64,000 nucleotides of DNA from Roseicyclus mahoneyensis (GCF_003148775.1 NZ_QGGW01000003.1:248001-312000), one strand, 5' to 3'; numbered from the stretch's first letter, positions 22,336 to 31,812 are shown. Notes: generated by a model from the sequence alone, not told the origin. Numbers and translations: made by a program.

Positions 22336-23115
22336 ATGGATCTGGGAATTTCGGGTAAACGCGCGCTGGTCTGCGCATCCTCCAAGGGTTTGGGCCGCGG
22401 CTGCGCCGAAGCGCTGGCCGAGGCGGGTGTCGATCTGGTTCTGAACGCCCGCGGCGCCGAGGCGCTTGAGGCAACCGCACAGGCCATCCGCGACCAATAT
22501 GGCGTGAGCGTGACCGCCATCGCCGCCGACATCACCGAAGAGGCCGGGCGCGCGCGCGTGCTGGAGGCCGCGGGCGCGGTCGACATCCTTGTGACCAATG
22601 CCGGTGGTCCGCCGCCGGGGCTGTGGTCGGACTGGACGCGCGATGATTTCATCAAGGCACTCGACGCCAACATGCTGACGCCCATCGCGCTGATGACTGC
22701 GCTGGTACCGGGCATGATCGACCGCGGCTGGGGCCGTGTGGTCAACATCACTTCGCAATCGGTCAAGGCGCCGATCCCCGCGCTGGGCCTGTCGAACGCG
22801 GCGCGCACCGGGTTGACCGGCTATGTCGCGGGCACCGCACGGCAGGTGGCGGCCAAGGGGGTATGCATCAATAACCTGTTGCCGGGCTCGCATGACACCG
22901 ACCGCGCGGTGGCGCTGGAAAAGGGCGTCGCCAAGGCGCAGGATGTGTCGCTGGAAGAGGCGCGCGCGATCCGCTGCAAGGCCATCCCCTCAGGGCGCTA
23001 TGGCACGATCGAGGAATTCGGCGCGACCTGCGCTTTCTTGTGCTCGCAACATGCCGGCTTTATCGTTGGGCAAAACATCTTGCTCGATGGCGGACAGACC
23101 AGCGCGACCATCTGA
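22336..23115 (+). CDS. SDR family protein without the catalytic Tyr-x3-Lys
   Basis: 259 aa, a Rossmann-fold short-chain dehydrogenase/reductase. The cofactor motif (ASSKGLGRG, residues 14–22), the VTNAGG motif and the C-terminal GQNILLDGGQ are present. At the usual YxxxK site the sequence reads LSNAARTGLTGYVAG, so the tyrosine and lysine are not in place. A subgroup of FabG-like SDRs shows the same LSNAxR pattern. Substrate unknown; activity may be altered. ATG 22336 follows GGGGAG. Confidence 0.9.
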   Translation: MDLGISGKRALVCASSKGLGRGCAEALAEAGVDLVLNARGAEALEATAQAIRDQYGVSVTAIAADITEEAGRARVLEAAGAVDILVTNAGGPPPGLWSDWTRDDFIKALDANMLTPIALMTALVPGMIDRGWGRVVNITSQSVKAPIPALGLSNAARTGLTGYVAGTARQVAAKGVCINNLLPGSHDTDRAVALEKGVAKAQDVSLEEARAIRCKAIPSGRYGTIEEFGATCAFLCSQHAGFIVGQNILLDGGQTSATI

Positions 23116-23197
23116 CCGGAGCTGCGGGCCCGCCTTGCCCCGGCGGGGTGGGCCTGTTACCTGCTTTTCCGATTGAATTGATCGGGTATTTCCCGCC

Positions 23198-24280
23198 ATG
23201 GCTGACACCCCCCGTCTCGAGGTCGATCACATCACCTGCCGTTTCGACGGGCGCGAGGTCGTGCGCGATGTCAGTTTCGCGGTGCGTCCGGGTGAGATCC
23301 TGTGCCTTCTGGGTCCGTCAGGTTGCGGGAAATCGACCAGCCTGCGCGTGATCGCGGGGATCGAGCGGCAATCATCGGGCCTCGTGCGCGCCGATGGCGC
23401 GCCGCTGTCGGACGCACGCATGCATCTGCCGCCGGAGGCGCGCGGCGTGGGCCTCATCTTTCAGGATTTCGCGCTGTTTCCCCATCTGACGGTCGGGCAG
23501 AACGTCGCGTTCGGCCTGCGTGGCCCGCGTGCCGCGATGGCGGCGCGGGTGGCGGAACTGCTCGAAAGGGTCGATCTGGGCGGCTATGCCGACAAATCGC
23601 CGCACATGCTGTCGGGGGGCGAACAACAGCGTGTCGCGCTGGCCCGTGCGCTCGCGCCAAGGCCGCGGATCATGCTGATGGACGAGCCGTTTTCAGGCCT
23701 AGACAACCGGCTGCGCGACGGCATTCGCGACGAGACGCTTCAGCTACTGAAGGACGAGGGGACGGCCGTGGTTCTGGTCACCCACGAGCCCGAGGAGGCA
23801 ATGCGCATGGCCGACCAGATCGCGCTGATGCGTGATGGCAAGATCGTGCAAAAGGGCGCGCCGTACAACATCTACAATGCGCCGTGCGACAAGGCAGCGG
23901 CGGCGTTCTTCAGTGATATCAACGTGATCTTGGGCACGGTTCAGGGCGCGCTCGTCGACACGCCCTTTGGCCAGTTCCTCGCGCCTGGCCATGCAGATGG
24001 CACGGATGTGGAAATCGTCTTCCGCCCGCAGCACGTCAAGATCGACTTCGACCGGGGCGGGCGCGGCCCCAACCCCACCCCCCAAGATGGCACGCCTGCC
24101 CGCGGCGTGGTCGAGCGGGCGCGGTTCATGGGCCATGAAAGCCTTGTGGAGTTTCGCATGGATTTCGATGGCGGCATCCTCAAGGCGACGGTTCCGGCGG
24201 TGTTCTTGCCCAAGCCCGGCACGCCGCTGTGGCTAACCGTGCGGCGCGACCGGTGCTTTGTCTTTGCGAAAAAGCGCTGA
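23198..24280 (+). CDS. ABC transporter ATP-binding protein (FbpC/PotA-like)
   Basis: 360 aa. The ATPase domain has Walker A G39-PSGCGKST-47, Q-loop (FQDF), signature LSGGEQQR and Walker B IMLMDEP, followed by a C-terminal TOBE-like domain with the FRPQHVK segment. Pattern and length match ATPases for ferric iron, spermidine/putrescine or similar imports. No permease or binding-protein gene is adjacent, so the partner and substrate are unknown. Confidence 0.9.
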   Translation: MADTPRLEVDHITCRFDGREVVRDVSFAVRPGEILCLLGPSGCGKSTSLRVIAGIERQSSGLVRADGAPLSDARMHLPPEARGVGLIFQDFALFPHLTVGQNVAFGLRGPRAAMAARVAELLERVDLGGYADKSPHMLSGGEQQRVALARALAPRPRIMLMDEPFSGLDNRLRDGIRDETLQLLKDEGTAVVLVTHEPEEAMRMADQIALMRDGKIVQKGAPYNIYNAPCDKAAAAFFSDINVILGTVQGALVDTPFGQFLAPGHADGTDVEIVFRPQHVKIDFDRGGRGPNPTPQDGTPARGVVERARFMGHESLVEFRMDFDGGILKATVPAVFLPKPGTPLWLTVRRDRCFVFAKKR

Positions 24281-24405
24281 CCGGGGCGGGGCGGCTTGCG
24301 TTTTGGGGCTTTGAACTGGCGCGCGGAACGCCTACCTATGTTGCCTGACGACCATCTGTGGACCGCGCGCCCCCTTGGGGCGGCCGCGGTGTTAGGGAGA
24401 GAGCC

Positions 24406-24636
24406 ATGCTAAACAATATCGGACCGGCGGGCCTTTTGCTCATTGCCATCGTGGTCCTTGTCCTGTTCGGCCGCGGCAAGATCGCGGGCCTGATGGGTGA
24501 GGTCGGCAAGGGCATCACCGCCTTCAAGCGCGGCGTGAAGGATTCGACTCAGGAGATCGAGAACGCCTCGAACACCGCAGACGACACCACGGCTGCCCGC
24601 GATGTCACCCCGCGCGCCGAGCGCGACAACGCCTGA
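24406..24636 (+). CDS. tatA: Sec-independent translocase subunit TatA
   Basis: 76 aa: short N-terminal membrane helix, the FGRGK hinge, an amphipathic helix (IAGLMGEVGKGITAFKRGVKD) and a charged tail. TatA forms the pore-like assembly for twin-arginine export of folded proteins. ATG 24406 is preceded by GGGAGAGAG. First gene of tatA–tatB–tatC. Confidence 0.95.
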   Translation: MLNNIGPAGLLLIAIVVLVLFGRGKIAGLMGEVGKGITAFKRGVKDSTQEIENASNTADDTTAARDVTPRAERDNA

Positions 24637-24695
24637 TCGCGACCCGTGCCCCCGCGTGCAACCGGGGGCGGTCCGCCTAGTGCATAGGGACGCAG

Positions 24696-25223
24696 ATGCC
24701 TGATATCGGGTGGATGGAGCTGCTGGTGATCGGCATCGTTGCGCTGATCGTCGTGGGGCCCAAGGAACTTCCGATGATGTTTCGGAAGGTAGGCCAGTTC
24801 ACGGGCCGCGTGCGGGCCATGGCCAAGGATTTCCAGCGCGCCATGGACGAAGCCGCCGACGAGAGCGGCATGACCGAGCTGAACCGCGACCTGCGCAAGG
24901 CAACGAATTTCGCCGCCAACCCGAAGAAAGCCGGGATGAGCGCGCTGAAGGATACCTTTGGCGACGATTTCGACCTTGATCCCGAGAAATTCCCCGAAGG
25001 CAGCCACAGCCGCAAGATGGCCGAGGAAAAGGCCGCCGCGACCAAGCAGATGCGCGATGAGGTCGAGGCACGGCGCAAGGCCAAGATCGATCAGACCATC
25101 GCTGACAAGGAGGCGGCCGCCAACGCCGCGGCCCAAGCCCCCCTCGAGGCGCCTGCAGCGGATGTGACCGCCGAGCCCACGCCGGTGGTCGAGGCTGCGC
25201 GCAGCGGGTCCACATCATCATGA
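24696..25223 (+). CDS. tatB: Sec-independent translocase subunit TatB
   Basis: 175 aa with the TatB N-terminus (MPDIGWMELLVIGIVALIVV) followed by GPKELP and a long amphipathic helix. It forms the receptor with TatC for twin-arginine signal peptides. The tail is rich in A, E and K. Its stop overlaps the tatC start by four bases. Confidence 0.95.
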   Translation: MPDIGWMELLVIGIVALIVVGPKELPMMFRKVGQFTGRVRAMAKDFQRAMDEAADESGMTELNRDLRKATNFAANPKKAGMSALKDTFGDDFDLDPEKFPEGSHSRKMAEEKAAATKQMRDEVEARRKAKIDQTIADKEAAANAAAQAPLEAPAADVTAEPTPVVEAARSGSTSS

Positions 25224-26086
25224 GCGCCGAAGACCAGATCGAAGACAGCTCCGCGCCTCTGATCGAGCATCTGGCAGAGTTGCGCACGCGCCTGATCCGG
25301 TCCGTGCTGGCCTTTGTCGTCGGCATGGTCGCGATGTTCACCATCGCCGAGCCGACGCTGGAATTCATCTCGCAACCCTTGGCCGAGGTGCTGCGCTCGC
25401 GCGGCGAGGATGCGCGACTGATCTTTACCGCGCCGCAGGAAAAATTCTTCGTCCTGATCCGGATCTCGATCATCATGGGCTTTGCGGTCAGTTTCCCGGT
25501 CATCGCGCACCAGCTGTGGCGTTTCGTGGCACCGGGCCTCTACAAATCGGAAAAGGGCGCGATCCTGCCCTTCCTGATCGCCTCGCCGGTGCTGTTCTTG
25601 ATGGGTGCGTCTTTCGCCCATTATGTCGTGACGCCGCTGGCGATGAATTTCTTCATCGGGTTTTCCGACGCGATCCCGGCTCTGGCAAATCTGATCGCGG
25701 GCGAGGGCACCTTCGAGAACCCCGAGGCACCATCCGACGGCATTCAGACGATCTTCCTCGGCTCCGTCCGCGAAAGCCTCGATCTGGCGCTCAAGTTCAT
25801 CTTTGCCTTCGGCCTGTGTTTCCAGTTGCCGGTCTTGCTGACCTTGATGGGCAAGGCGGGGCTTGTGACGGCGGCGGGGCTTGGCAATGTGCGCAAATGG
25901 GCGGTCGTGGGTATCTTGACGCTGGCCGCACTGGTGACACCGCCCGATGTCGTCACCCAGCTGATCCTTTTCGTCGTGGTCTACGGCCTGTACGAAGTGT
26001 CGATCGTGCTGGTGCGGCTGGTGGAGCGGTCCAAGATCCGCCGCCTGCGCGCCGAAGGCATCCTTGGCGAAAACGAAGAGCTTTGA
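25220..26086 (+). CDS. tatC: Sec-independent translocase subunit TatC
   Basis: 288 aa with six membrane helices. The conserved N-terminus IEHLAELRTRL and FSFPVIAHQLW-like segment (here AVSFPVIAHQLWRFVAPGLY) identify TatC, the signal-peptide-binding core. An insertion in the loop after residue 160 (EGTFENPEAPSDG) is common in Rhodobacterales. Confidence 0.96.
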   Translation: MSAEDQIEDSSAPLIEHLAELRTRLIRSVLAFVVGMVAMFTIAEPTLEFISQPLAEVLRSRGEDARLIFTAPQEKFFVLIRISIIMGFAVSFPVIAHQLWRFVAPGLYKSEKGAILPFLIASPVLFLMGASFAHYVVTPLAMNFFIGFSDAIPALANLIAGEGTFENPEAPSDGIQTIFLGSVRESLDLALKFIFAFGLCFQLPVLLTLMGKAGLVTAAGLGNVRKWAVVGILTLAALVTPPDVVTQLILFVVVYGLYEVSIVLVRLVERSKIRRLRAEGILGENEEL

Positions 26087-26091
26087 TCCCC

Positions 26092-26931
26092 ATGACCGAT
26101 GATGTCCTGACCCGCATCGCCGCGGCGCTTGAGCGTATGGCGCCCGCCCCCGCAGCCGCCCCCGACTGGCACGCAGCCAGCGCCTATGTCTGGCACGCCG
26201 ACCCGGACCGGCTGGCCCCGGTGGACCGTGTGAACCGCGTAGACCTGTCGCTGTTGCATGGCGTCGACCGCTCACGCGACACGCTGCTGGCCAATACCGC
26301 GCAATTCGCCCGTGGGTTGCCCGCGAACAACGCGCTGTTGTGGGGCGCGCGGGGGATGGGGAAATCCTCACTGGTCAAGGCGGTGCATGCCGTCTGCCTG
26401 ACGGACGCCCCCGACCTCAAGCTGGTCGAAGTGCAGCGCGAGGATCTGGGCAGCATCGCGCGGCTCTTGACGCTGCTGCGCGCGGCCCCGGTGCGCGTGA
26501 TCCTGTTTTGCGATGACCTGTCGTTTTCGCATGATGACCAGCATTACAAATCGCTCAAGGCGGTGCTGGATGGGGGCGTCGAGGGCCGGCCGGACAATGT
26601 CGTGTTCTACGCCACCTCGAACCGTCGCCATCTGATGCCGCGCGACATGATCGAGAACGAGCGCTCCTCGGCGATCAACCCCTCAGAGGCGGTCGAGGAA
26701 AAGGTATCGCTGTCCGATCGCTTCGGCCTCTGGTTGGGTTTCCATCCCTGTTCGCAGGACGAATACCTGACGATGATCCGCGGCTATTGCGCCGCCCATG
26801 GCGTGCAGGTCGAGGACAGCCAACTGGTCGCCGAGGCGATCGAATGGCAGGCCACGCGCGGGTCGCGGTCGGGACGGGTGGCTTGGCAGTTCTTTTCGGA
26901 TCTTGCGGGGCGGCAGGGCGTCGCCCTCTGA
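26092..26931 (+). CDS. DUF815-family AAA-type ATPase
   Basis: 279 aa, P-loop ATPase of the DUF815 family. Walker A is WGARGMGKSS and Walker B is RVILFCDDLSF; the following YATSNRRHLMPRD is a sensor-type motif. These proteins are widespread beside tat or other core genes but have no established role. It starts 5 bases after tatC and probably shares its transcript. Confidence 0.9.
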   Translation: MTDDVLTRIAAALERMAPAPAAAPDWHAASAYVWHADPDRLAPVDRVNRVDLSLLHGVDRSRDTLLANTAQFARGLPANNALLWGARGMGKSSLVKAVHAVCLTDAPDLKLVEVQREDLGSIARLLTLLRAAPVRVILFCDDLSFSHDDQHYKSLKAVLDGGVEGRPDNVVFYATSNRRHLMPRDMIENERSSAINPSEAVEEKVSLSDRFGLWLGFHPCSQDEYLTMIRGYCAAHGVQVEDSQLVAEAIEWQATRGSRSGRVAWQFFSDLAGRQGVAL

Positions 26932-26940
26932 GCGCCTTGG

Positions 26941-28104
26941 TCAGTCGACCATGCGCGCAATGCGTGCCATCAGGGCAGCATCATCCTCATCGACCCCGCC
27001 CCCTTCTGTGACGGGCTGGGACATGTCGCGGCGTGGGTGACGCGGCCGCACCGGTGGTGTCGCGGTCAGACGGGCCTGTGCCGCCTCCATGACCCTCAAC
27101 GCGCGGCGGTCCATCACACGGTGCCAGACCGAGGGGACCATCGCCAGCGTAGCCATGACCGGCAGCGACCATGGAAGCGTTGGCACATCGGCCTGCGGGT
27201 CGAGCCGGTCATAGGGCCGGTCGGGGTGCATGTGATGTTCCGAATGGGCGGGGGCATTCATCATCAGGTAGGATGAAAACCCGCGCGGCGCGTTCCAGCT
27301 GTGATGCGGCGCGACCGGTTCGACCCTGCCATTGGGCAATTCCAGCCGCTGCAGCCCGTAATGCTGGATGTAGTCGGACATCAGCACCTGCCCGCCGAAA
27401 AGTGCCGCCAGCACAATCAGCGCCAGCGCCCCGCCGACGCCGGCCAGCACAAGGGCAATGACAAGGGACAGCGCCGCGCCGCCAACCCAGACCACGTAAG
27501 GGTTGTGCGCGCTCAGGCCGGACAGGCCGCGGCGTTCGAGCCTGTCGACCTCGCAGGCGAGCCCCGCCTCGAAGGACCCGCGCCAGGCGCGCGGCAGGTA
27601 GGCCCAGAAGCTTTCGCCGGGCAGTGGGGTGCTGGGGTCGTCGGGGGTGCCGACATGGCGGTGATGCACCAGCCTGTGCGCCGAGACATGGTGTCCGAAC
27701 CCGACCGAGGTATAGACAGCCGCCCCGATCCCGCGCGAAAGCGCAGTTTTGCGGTGGATCAGCTCATGGGCGTTGGGATGGCTGACCTGACCCATGAAGC
27801 TGGCCGTGGCGAACAGGAGCGCAAGCGTCTCGCCAAAGGACAGACGTGGATCGCCCAGGGCGAGCAAGACCAGCGGCACAAGCGCGAAATGGATCACGCC
27901 AAGCCCCAGCGCCAGCCGGTCGGACCACGGTGCGTGGTCGTGATCGTCCAGCACCGGCGGATCGAGCAGCCGGTCCATCCCCGCCGCCACCAGTGTCAGC
28001 CAGATCAGTGCAAGCACGCCGCCGAACCCCCAGACCGTCGCGCCAAGCGCGATCAAAAGGGCGGGGATCAGCGTCACGATGGCGTAGCGGGCGATCACGG
28101 GCAT
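26941..28104 (-). CDS. AlkB-like membrane hydroxylase (alkane 1-monooxygenase / desaturase superfamily)
   Basis: 387 aa from ATG 28104; an in-frame ATG at 28170 is possible. About six hydrophobic segments carry the di-iron histidine clusters: H113-ELIH117-R, H143-RLVHHRH150, and SEHHMHPDRPY, with DYIQHYGLQR between them. This is the AlkB layout (NYxEHYGLxR), except that the glutamate of that motif is glutamine here. The likely reaction is terminal hydroxylation of alkanes or similar lipids using rubredoxin electrons; no rubredoxin gene is nearby. It is divergent from ftsY. Confidence 0.85.
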   Translation of the reverse strand: MPVIARYAIVTLIPALLIALGATVWGFGGVLALIWLTLVAAGMDRLLDPPVLDDHDHAPWSDRLALGLGVIHFALVPLVLLALGDPRLSFGETLALLFATASFMGQVSHPNAHELIHRKTALSRGIGAAVYTSVGFGHHVSAHRLVHHRHVGTPDDPSTPLPGESFWAYLPRAWRGSFEAGLACEVDRLERRGLSGLSAHNPYVVWVGGAALSLVIALVLAGVGGALALIVLAALFGGQVLMSDYIQHYGLQRLELPNGRVEPVAPHHSWNAPRGFSSYLMMNAPAHSEHHMHPDRPYDRLDPQADVPTLPWSLPVMATLAMVPSVWHRVMDRRALRVMEAAQARLTATPPVRPRHPRRDMSQPVTEGGGVDEDDAALMARIARMVD

Positions 28105-28235
28105 GGGGCGGGGCCTTGCAGCTTCGGGGGGTATCGCTGGGAATGTGGCACGAATTCTTGGCAAAACCATGGCCTTCCTTTCGCGCGCGCCCCGTATTAG
28201 GTGACATGCAGGTCAAGATAGTCGAAAGGCCGCGC

Positions 28236-29393
28236 ATGTCCTTTTTCAAGAAGCTGAAGGACCGGATGCTCCGATCTTCGTCGAAGATCGACGAGGGCTT
28301 GGACGCGATCATCGAAAAGCGTGCAGTCGATGTGGCCCTCGAACCGGACCCGCAGCCAGAAGCGATGCCGGACCCGCAGCCAGAAGCGATGCCGGAGCCG
28401 GAGCCTGATGCTGCCCCGCGACCGCTGGCACCGCAGTCCCACGACTTGGCCCCCGCGCCAAAACCCGTGCCTGTTCCGAGTGTTTCCCCCCCTGTGGCCG
28501 AGCCTGCGCCCGCCGCCAAGCCCGGATTTTTGGGGCGTCTGGTTAGCCGCACGGTCGAGCCGCGCCGCGCGCTCGACGATGAGATGCTCGAAAGCCTCGA
28601 GGACTTGTTGATCGCCGCCGACATGGGCGTCGACACGGCCCTGCGCGTCACCGCCAACATGGCCGAGGGCCGCCATGGTCGCATGATGTCGGCAACCGAT
28701 ATCAAGGGGCTGCTCGCCGCCGAGATCGCGCGCGTGATGGAGCCGGTGGCGCGACCGTTGCCGATCTATCCCAAGAAGCCGCAGGTCGTGCTGGTTGTGG
28801 GCGTGAACGGATCGGGCAAGACCACGACAATCGGCAAGCTCGCCAGCCAGTTCAAGGCAGCGGGCAAGACGGTAGTGATCGCGGCCGGCGACACGTTCCG
28901 TGCGGCGGCCGTCGAACAGTTGCAGGTCTGGGGACAGCGTGCCGGGGTGCCGGTGCTGACCGCGCCCGAAGGGTCCGACCCGGCTGCACTGGCCTTTGAC
29001 GCGATGACACGCGCCGAGGCCGATGGTGCCGACCTGTTGATGATCGACACCGCCGGGCGGTTGCAAAACCGCGCCGACCTGATGGAGGAACTGGCCAAGA
29101 TCGTCCGCGTCATCCGCAAAAAGGATCCCGACGCGCCGCACAACACGATCCTCGTGCTTGATGCGACGACGGGGCAGAACGCGCTGAGCCAGGTCAAGAC
29201 CTTCCAGGAGATGGCCAATGTCTCGGGGCTGGTGATGACCAAACTGGACGGAACCGCCAAAGGCGGCGTGCTGGTGGCGCTGGCCGACAAGTTCGGCTTG
29301 CCGATCCATGCCATCGGTGTCGGAGAGCAGATTGACGATTTGCAACCTTTTGACCCCGAAGACTTCGCCAGAGCCGTGGTTGGTCTTGACTAA
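28236..29393 (+). CDS. ftsY: signal recognition particle receptor FtsY
   Basis: 385 aa from ATG 28236 (ATG 28206 also possible). The basic N-terminal helix (SFFKKLKDRML) binds membrane; an acidic, proline-rich linker of about 80 residues follows, then the NG GTPase domain with GVNGSGKTTT, DTAGRLQN, and TKLDGTAKGG. It docks SRP-bound ribosomes to the membrane. The linker contains an exact tandem repeat (PDPQPEAM twice). Confidence 0.97.
   Translation: MSFFKKLKDRMLRSSSKIDEGLDAIIEKRAVDVALEPDPQPEAMPDPQPEAMPEPEPDAAPRPLAPQSHDLAPAPKPVPVPSVSPPVAEPAPAAKPGFLGRLVSRTVEPRRALDDEMLESLEDLLIAADMGVDTALRVTANMAEGRHGRMMSATDIKGLLAAEIARVMEPVARPLPIYPKKPQVVLVVGVNGSGKTTTIGKLASQFKAAGKTVVIAAGDTFRAAAVEQLQVWGQRAGVPVLTAPEGSDPAALAFDAMTRAEADGADLLMIDTAGRLQNRADLMEELAKIVRVIRKKDPDAPHNTILVLDATTGQNALSQVKTFQEMANVSGLVMTKLDGTAKGGVLVALADKFGLPIHAIGVGEQIDDLQPFDPEDFARAVVGLD
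28344..28391. repeat. 24-bp tandem repeat in the ftsY linker
   Basis: Two identical adjacent 24-base copies (28344–28367 and 28368–28391) encode PDPQPEAM twice; a degenerate third unit (PEPEPDA) follows. In-frame slippage in a disordered linker. Confidence 0.85.
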
Positions 29394-29431
29394 ATCCGAT
29401 ATTCATCCACAGACCCTGTGAGTAAAACCCC

Positions 29432-30334
29432 ATGAGCGCCTGGATTACCTCGGTCGAGGGCACGGCTCAGGCCGCGTCTTGGGCGACCGTTCTGGCGCTG
29501 ATGGCGGCGGTGCTGCACGCAATCTTTGGTGCCTTGCAAAAAGGCCGTCACGACCCGCTTCTCGCGCGCGGCGCCATTGACGCAAGCTATGCGCTGATGG
29601 CCGCGCCCTTCGCCTTTTTCGTGGTGCCCTGGCCCGAGCCGCACATGTGGCCGATCTTTGCCGGAGCCTTCGTCATCCATGTTCTTTACAAATGGGCCAC
29701 GCTCGCCAGCTACCGGCGCGGGGCCTACACGGTCGTCTACCCGGTGATGCGTGGCACCGGACCGCTGTTCGCCATCATCGGCGCGTTTCTGGTTTTCGGC
29801 GAGACCTTCAACCCGGTGCAATGGTTGGGCGTCGCGGTCTTGCTGGCGGGGCTTTACGGTCTTGCGGCCTACAACCTGATCCATGTCACGCTGGACCGTG
29901 ACACGCTGGTGCCGGCACTGGGCTTTGCGGTTCTGACGGGGCTCTTTGTCGCGCTCTACACCACCTATGACGCCTATGCGATCCGCGCCACCGCGGACCC
30001 GTTCACCTTTCTGGCCTGGTTCTTCTTTCTTGACGGCCTGCTCTTCCCGCTGCTCGCGCTGCGTTTTTTCAACGGCCTTTCCGACAAGCCGCCCCTTGGT
30101 CCCTTGGCCGTTCGCGGTATCTTCGGCGGCCTCGTGGCCTTTGCCAGCTTTGGCTCGATCATGCTGGCCACGCGGCTCGACCAGGTGGGGCAAGCGGCGG
30201 TGTTGCGCGAAACCTCGACCGTTTTTGCCGCGCTGATCGGCTGGCTGGTGCTGGGCGAACGCGTCGGCCCGCGCCGTCTGGCGCTGATGGGGTTGATCGC
30301 GGCGGGGGCGGTGATAGTTCAGGTAGGCCGATGA
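29432..30334 (+). CDS. DMT-superfamily (EamA-like) transporter
   Basis: 300 aa with about ten hydrophobic segments in two similar halves, as in drug/metabolite exporters of the EamA type. YPVMRGTGPLFAIIGAFLVFGE in the first half and LRETSTVFAALIGWLVLGERVG in the second are the repeated EamA ends. Substrate unknown. It overlaps the ispZ start by four bases, and the ftsY–EamA–ispZ order suggests one operon. Confidence 0.88.
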   Translation: MSAWITSVEGTAQAASWATVLALMAAVLHAIFGALQKGRHDPLLARGAIDASYALMAAPFAFFVVPWPEPHMWPIFAGAFVIHVLYKWATLASYRRGAYTVVYPVMRGTGPLFAIIGAFLVFGETFNPVQWLGVAVLLAGLYGLAAYNLIHVTLDRDTLVPALGFAVLTGLFVALYTTYDAYAIRATADPFTFLAWFFFLDGLLFPLLALRFFNGLSDKPPLGPLAVRGIFGGLVAFASFGSIMLATRLDQVGQAAVLRETSTVFAALIGWLVLGERVGPRRLALMGLIAAGAVIVQVGR

Positions 30335-30978
30335 AAGGGCCAAGCATGCACGTTGAAAAACCGATCAACCCCTGGCTCCGGCAGGCGCTGGAGCTTGGGC
30401 CGCCGATCTTGTTCTTCCTTGCCTACATGCGGTTTCAGGATGTGACCTGGACCATCGGCGGGCGCGATTACGACGGCTTCATCCTCGTTACCGCAGGGTT
30501 CGTGCCGCTCTTGCTGCTGTCCATGGCCGTCTTGTGGAAGCTGACCGGCAAGGTCAGCCGATTGCAGGTCTTTACCGCCGTTATGGTGATCGTGTTCGGC
30601 GGGTTGACAGTCTGGCTGAACGACGAGCGGTTCTTCAAGATGAAGACGACGCTGGTGTACGGCTTTTTTGCCGTGACGCTGGGCATCGGCCTTTTGCGCG
30701 GACAAGGTTGGCTCAAGGTTTTGATGGGCGAGATGCTGCCCATGTCCGATCGTGGCTGGTTGATCCTGTCGCGGCGGCTGGCCATGGCCTTTGCGGCGAT
30801 GGCAGTGGCCAACGAAGCGGTCTGGCGTACGCAATCGACCGAATTCTGGGTGACCTTCGAGACCTTCGGCCTGCCAGCCTTCCTGTTCGTGGCCTTCATG
30901 TCGCAGGCCAAGCTGATCGAGCGTGAAAGCCTCAGCGCTGGGGGCGACGACCCGGACGATCAAGGGGGCGCGGCGTAG
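30331..30978 (+). CDS. ispZ: septation protein IspZ/YciB family
   Basis: 215 aa with five or six membrane helices and the family start LELGPPILFFLAYM. YciB/IspZ proteins affect septation and envelope integrity; the exact role is unsettled. GKVSRLQVFTAVMV and the FKMKTTLVYGFFA segment are typical. The last 47 bases overlap the convergent rluB gene. Confidence 0.9.
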   Translation: MKGPSMHVEKPINPWLRQALELGPPILFFLAYMRFQDVTWTIGGRDYDGFILVTAGFVPLLLLSMAVLWKLTGKVSRLQVFTAVMVIVFGGLTVWLNDERFFKMKTTLVYGFFAVTLGIGLLRGQGWLKVLMGEMLPMSDRGWLILSRRLAMAFAAMAVANEAVWRTQSTEFWVTFETFGLPAFLFVAFMSQAKLIERESLSAGGDDPDDQGGAA

Positions 30979-31759
30979 GTTTCTTGCGCATCGGCGGGCG
31001 CTTGGGCTTTTCCTTGGCGACCGCGTGGCCTTCGACGGCGGCCTCTAACCCCAATTGGTCGCGCAAGACGCGCGGCTTGATTTCCTCGACCTCACCAGCC
31101 TTCAGCGTGCCCAGCCGGAACGGGCCATAGGACACGCGGATCAGGCGGTTCACGTCCAGCCCGATCTCGGTCATGGCGCGGCGGATCTCGCGGTTCTTGC
31201 CTTCGCGCAGGCCTACGGTCAGCCACGCATTCGCACCTTGCTGGCGGTCAAGCGTCGCTTCCATCGCCTGAAACCGTTCGCCGTCGATCACCAAGCCCTT
31301 GCGCAACGGCTCCAGCGTCGCCTCGGTCGGCGCACCCTTGACCCGCACGCGGTATTTGCGCAGCCAACCGGTCGAGGGGAGCTCGAGCTTGCGCTTGAGG
31401 CCGCCATCATTGGTCAGCAGCAACAGCCCCTCGGAATTGATGTCGAGCCGGCCCACGCTCATCACCCGCGGCAAGTCCGCAGGCAGGCTGTCGAACACGG
31501 TCTGGCGGCCCTTTTCGTCACTGGCCGAGGTCACAAGCCCGGTCGGCTTGTGGTAAAGCCACAGGCGCGGGCGGTCGGCCTCGCCCACTGCCTTGCCATC
31601 CACGGTGATCTTGTCGGCCTCGGTCACGTTCAGCGCGGGGCTGTCGATCACCTTGCCGTTCACGGTGACGCGGCCCGCCTCGATCAGGCGCTCCGCCTCG
31701 CGGCGGGAGGCGATCCCGGCGCGGCTGAGGCGTTTTGCGATGCGTTCAGGCTCACTCAT
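30932..31759 (-). CDS. rluB: 23S rRNA pseudouridine synthase (RluB/RsuA family)
   Basis: 275 aa. N-terminal S4 RNA-binding domain (RIAKRLSRAGIASRREAERL), then the synthase domain with the catalytic aspartate in VGRLDINSEGLLLLTNDG and GKNREIRRA. It isomerises one uridine in 23S rRNA. The C-terminus is a lysine/arginine/proline tail (KEKPKRPPMRKKPTPR). The start region is divergent from tadA. Confidence 0.92.
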   Translation of the reverse strand: MSEPERIAKRLSRAGIASRREAERLIEAGRVTVNGKVIDSPALNVTEADKITVDGKAVGEADRPRLWLYHKPTGLVTSASDEKGRQTVFDSLPADLPRVMSVGRLDINSEGLLLLTNDGGLKRKLELPSTGWLRKYRVRVKGAPTEATLEPLRKGLVIDGERFQAMEATLDRQQGANAWLTVGLREGKNREIRRAMTEIGLDVNRLIRVSYGPFRLGTLKAGEVEEIKPRVLRDQLGLEAAVEGHAVAKEKPKRPPMRKKPTPRPLDRPGRRPQR

Positions 31760-31812
31760 ATGTGCCGCATAGCGGTTTGACAGGCGAAGCGAAAGGCACG
31801 ATCACGGCGGCC

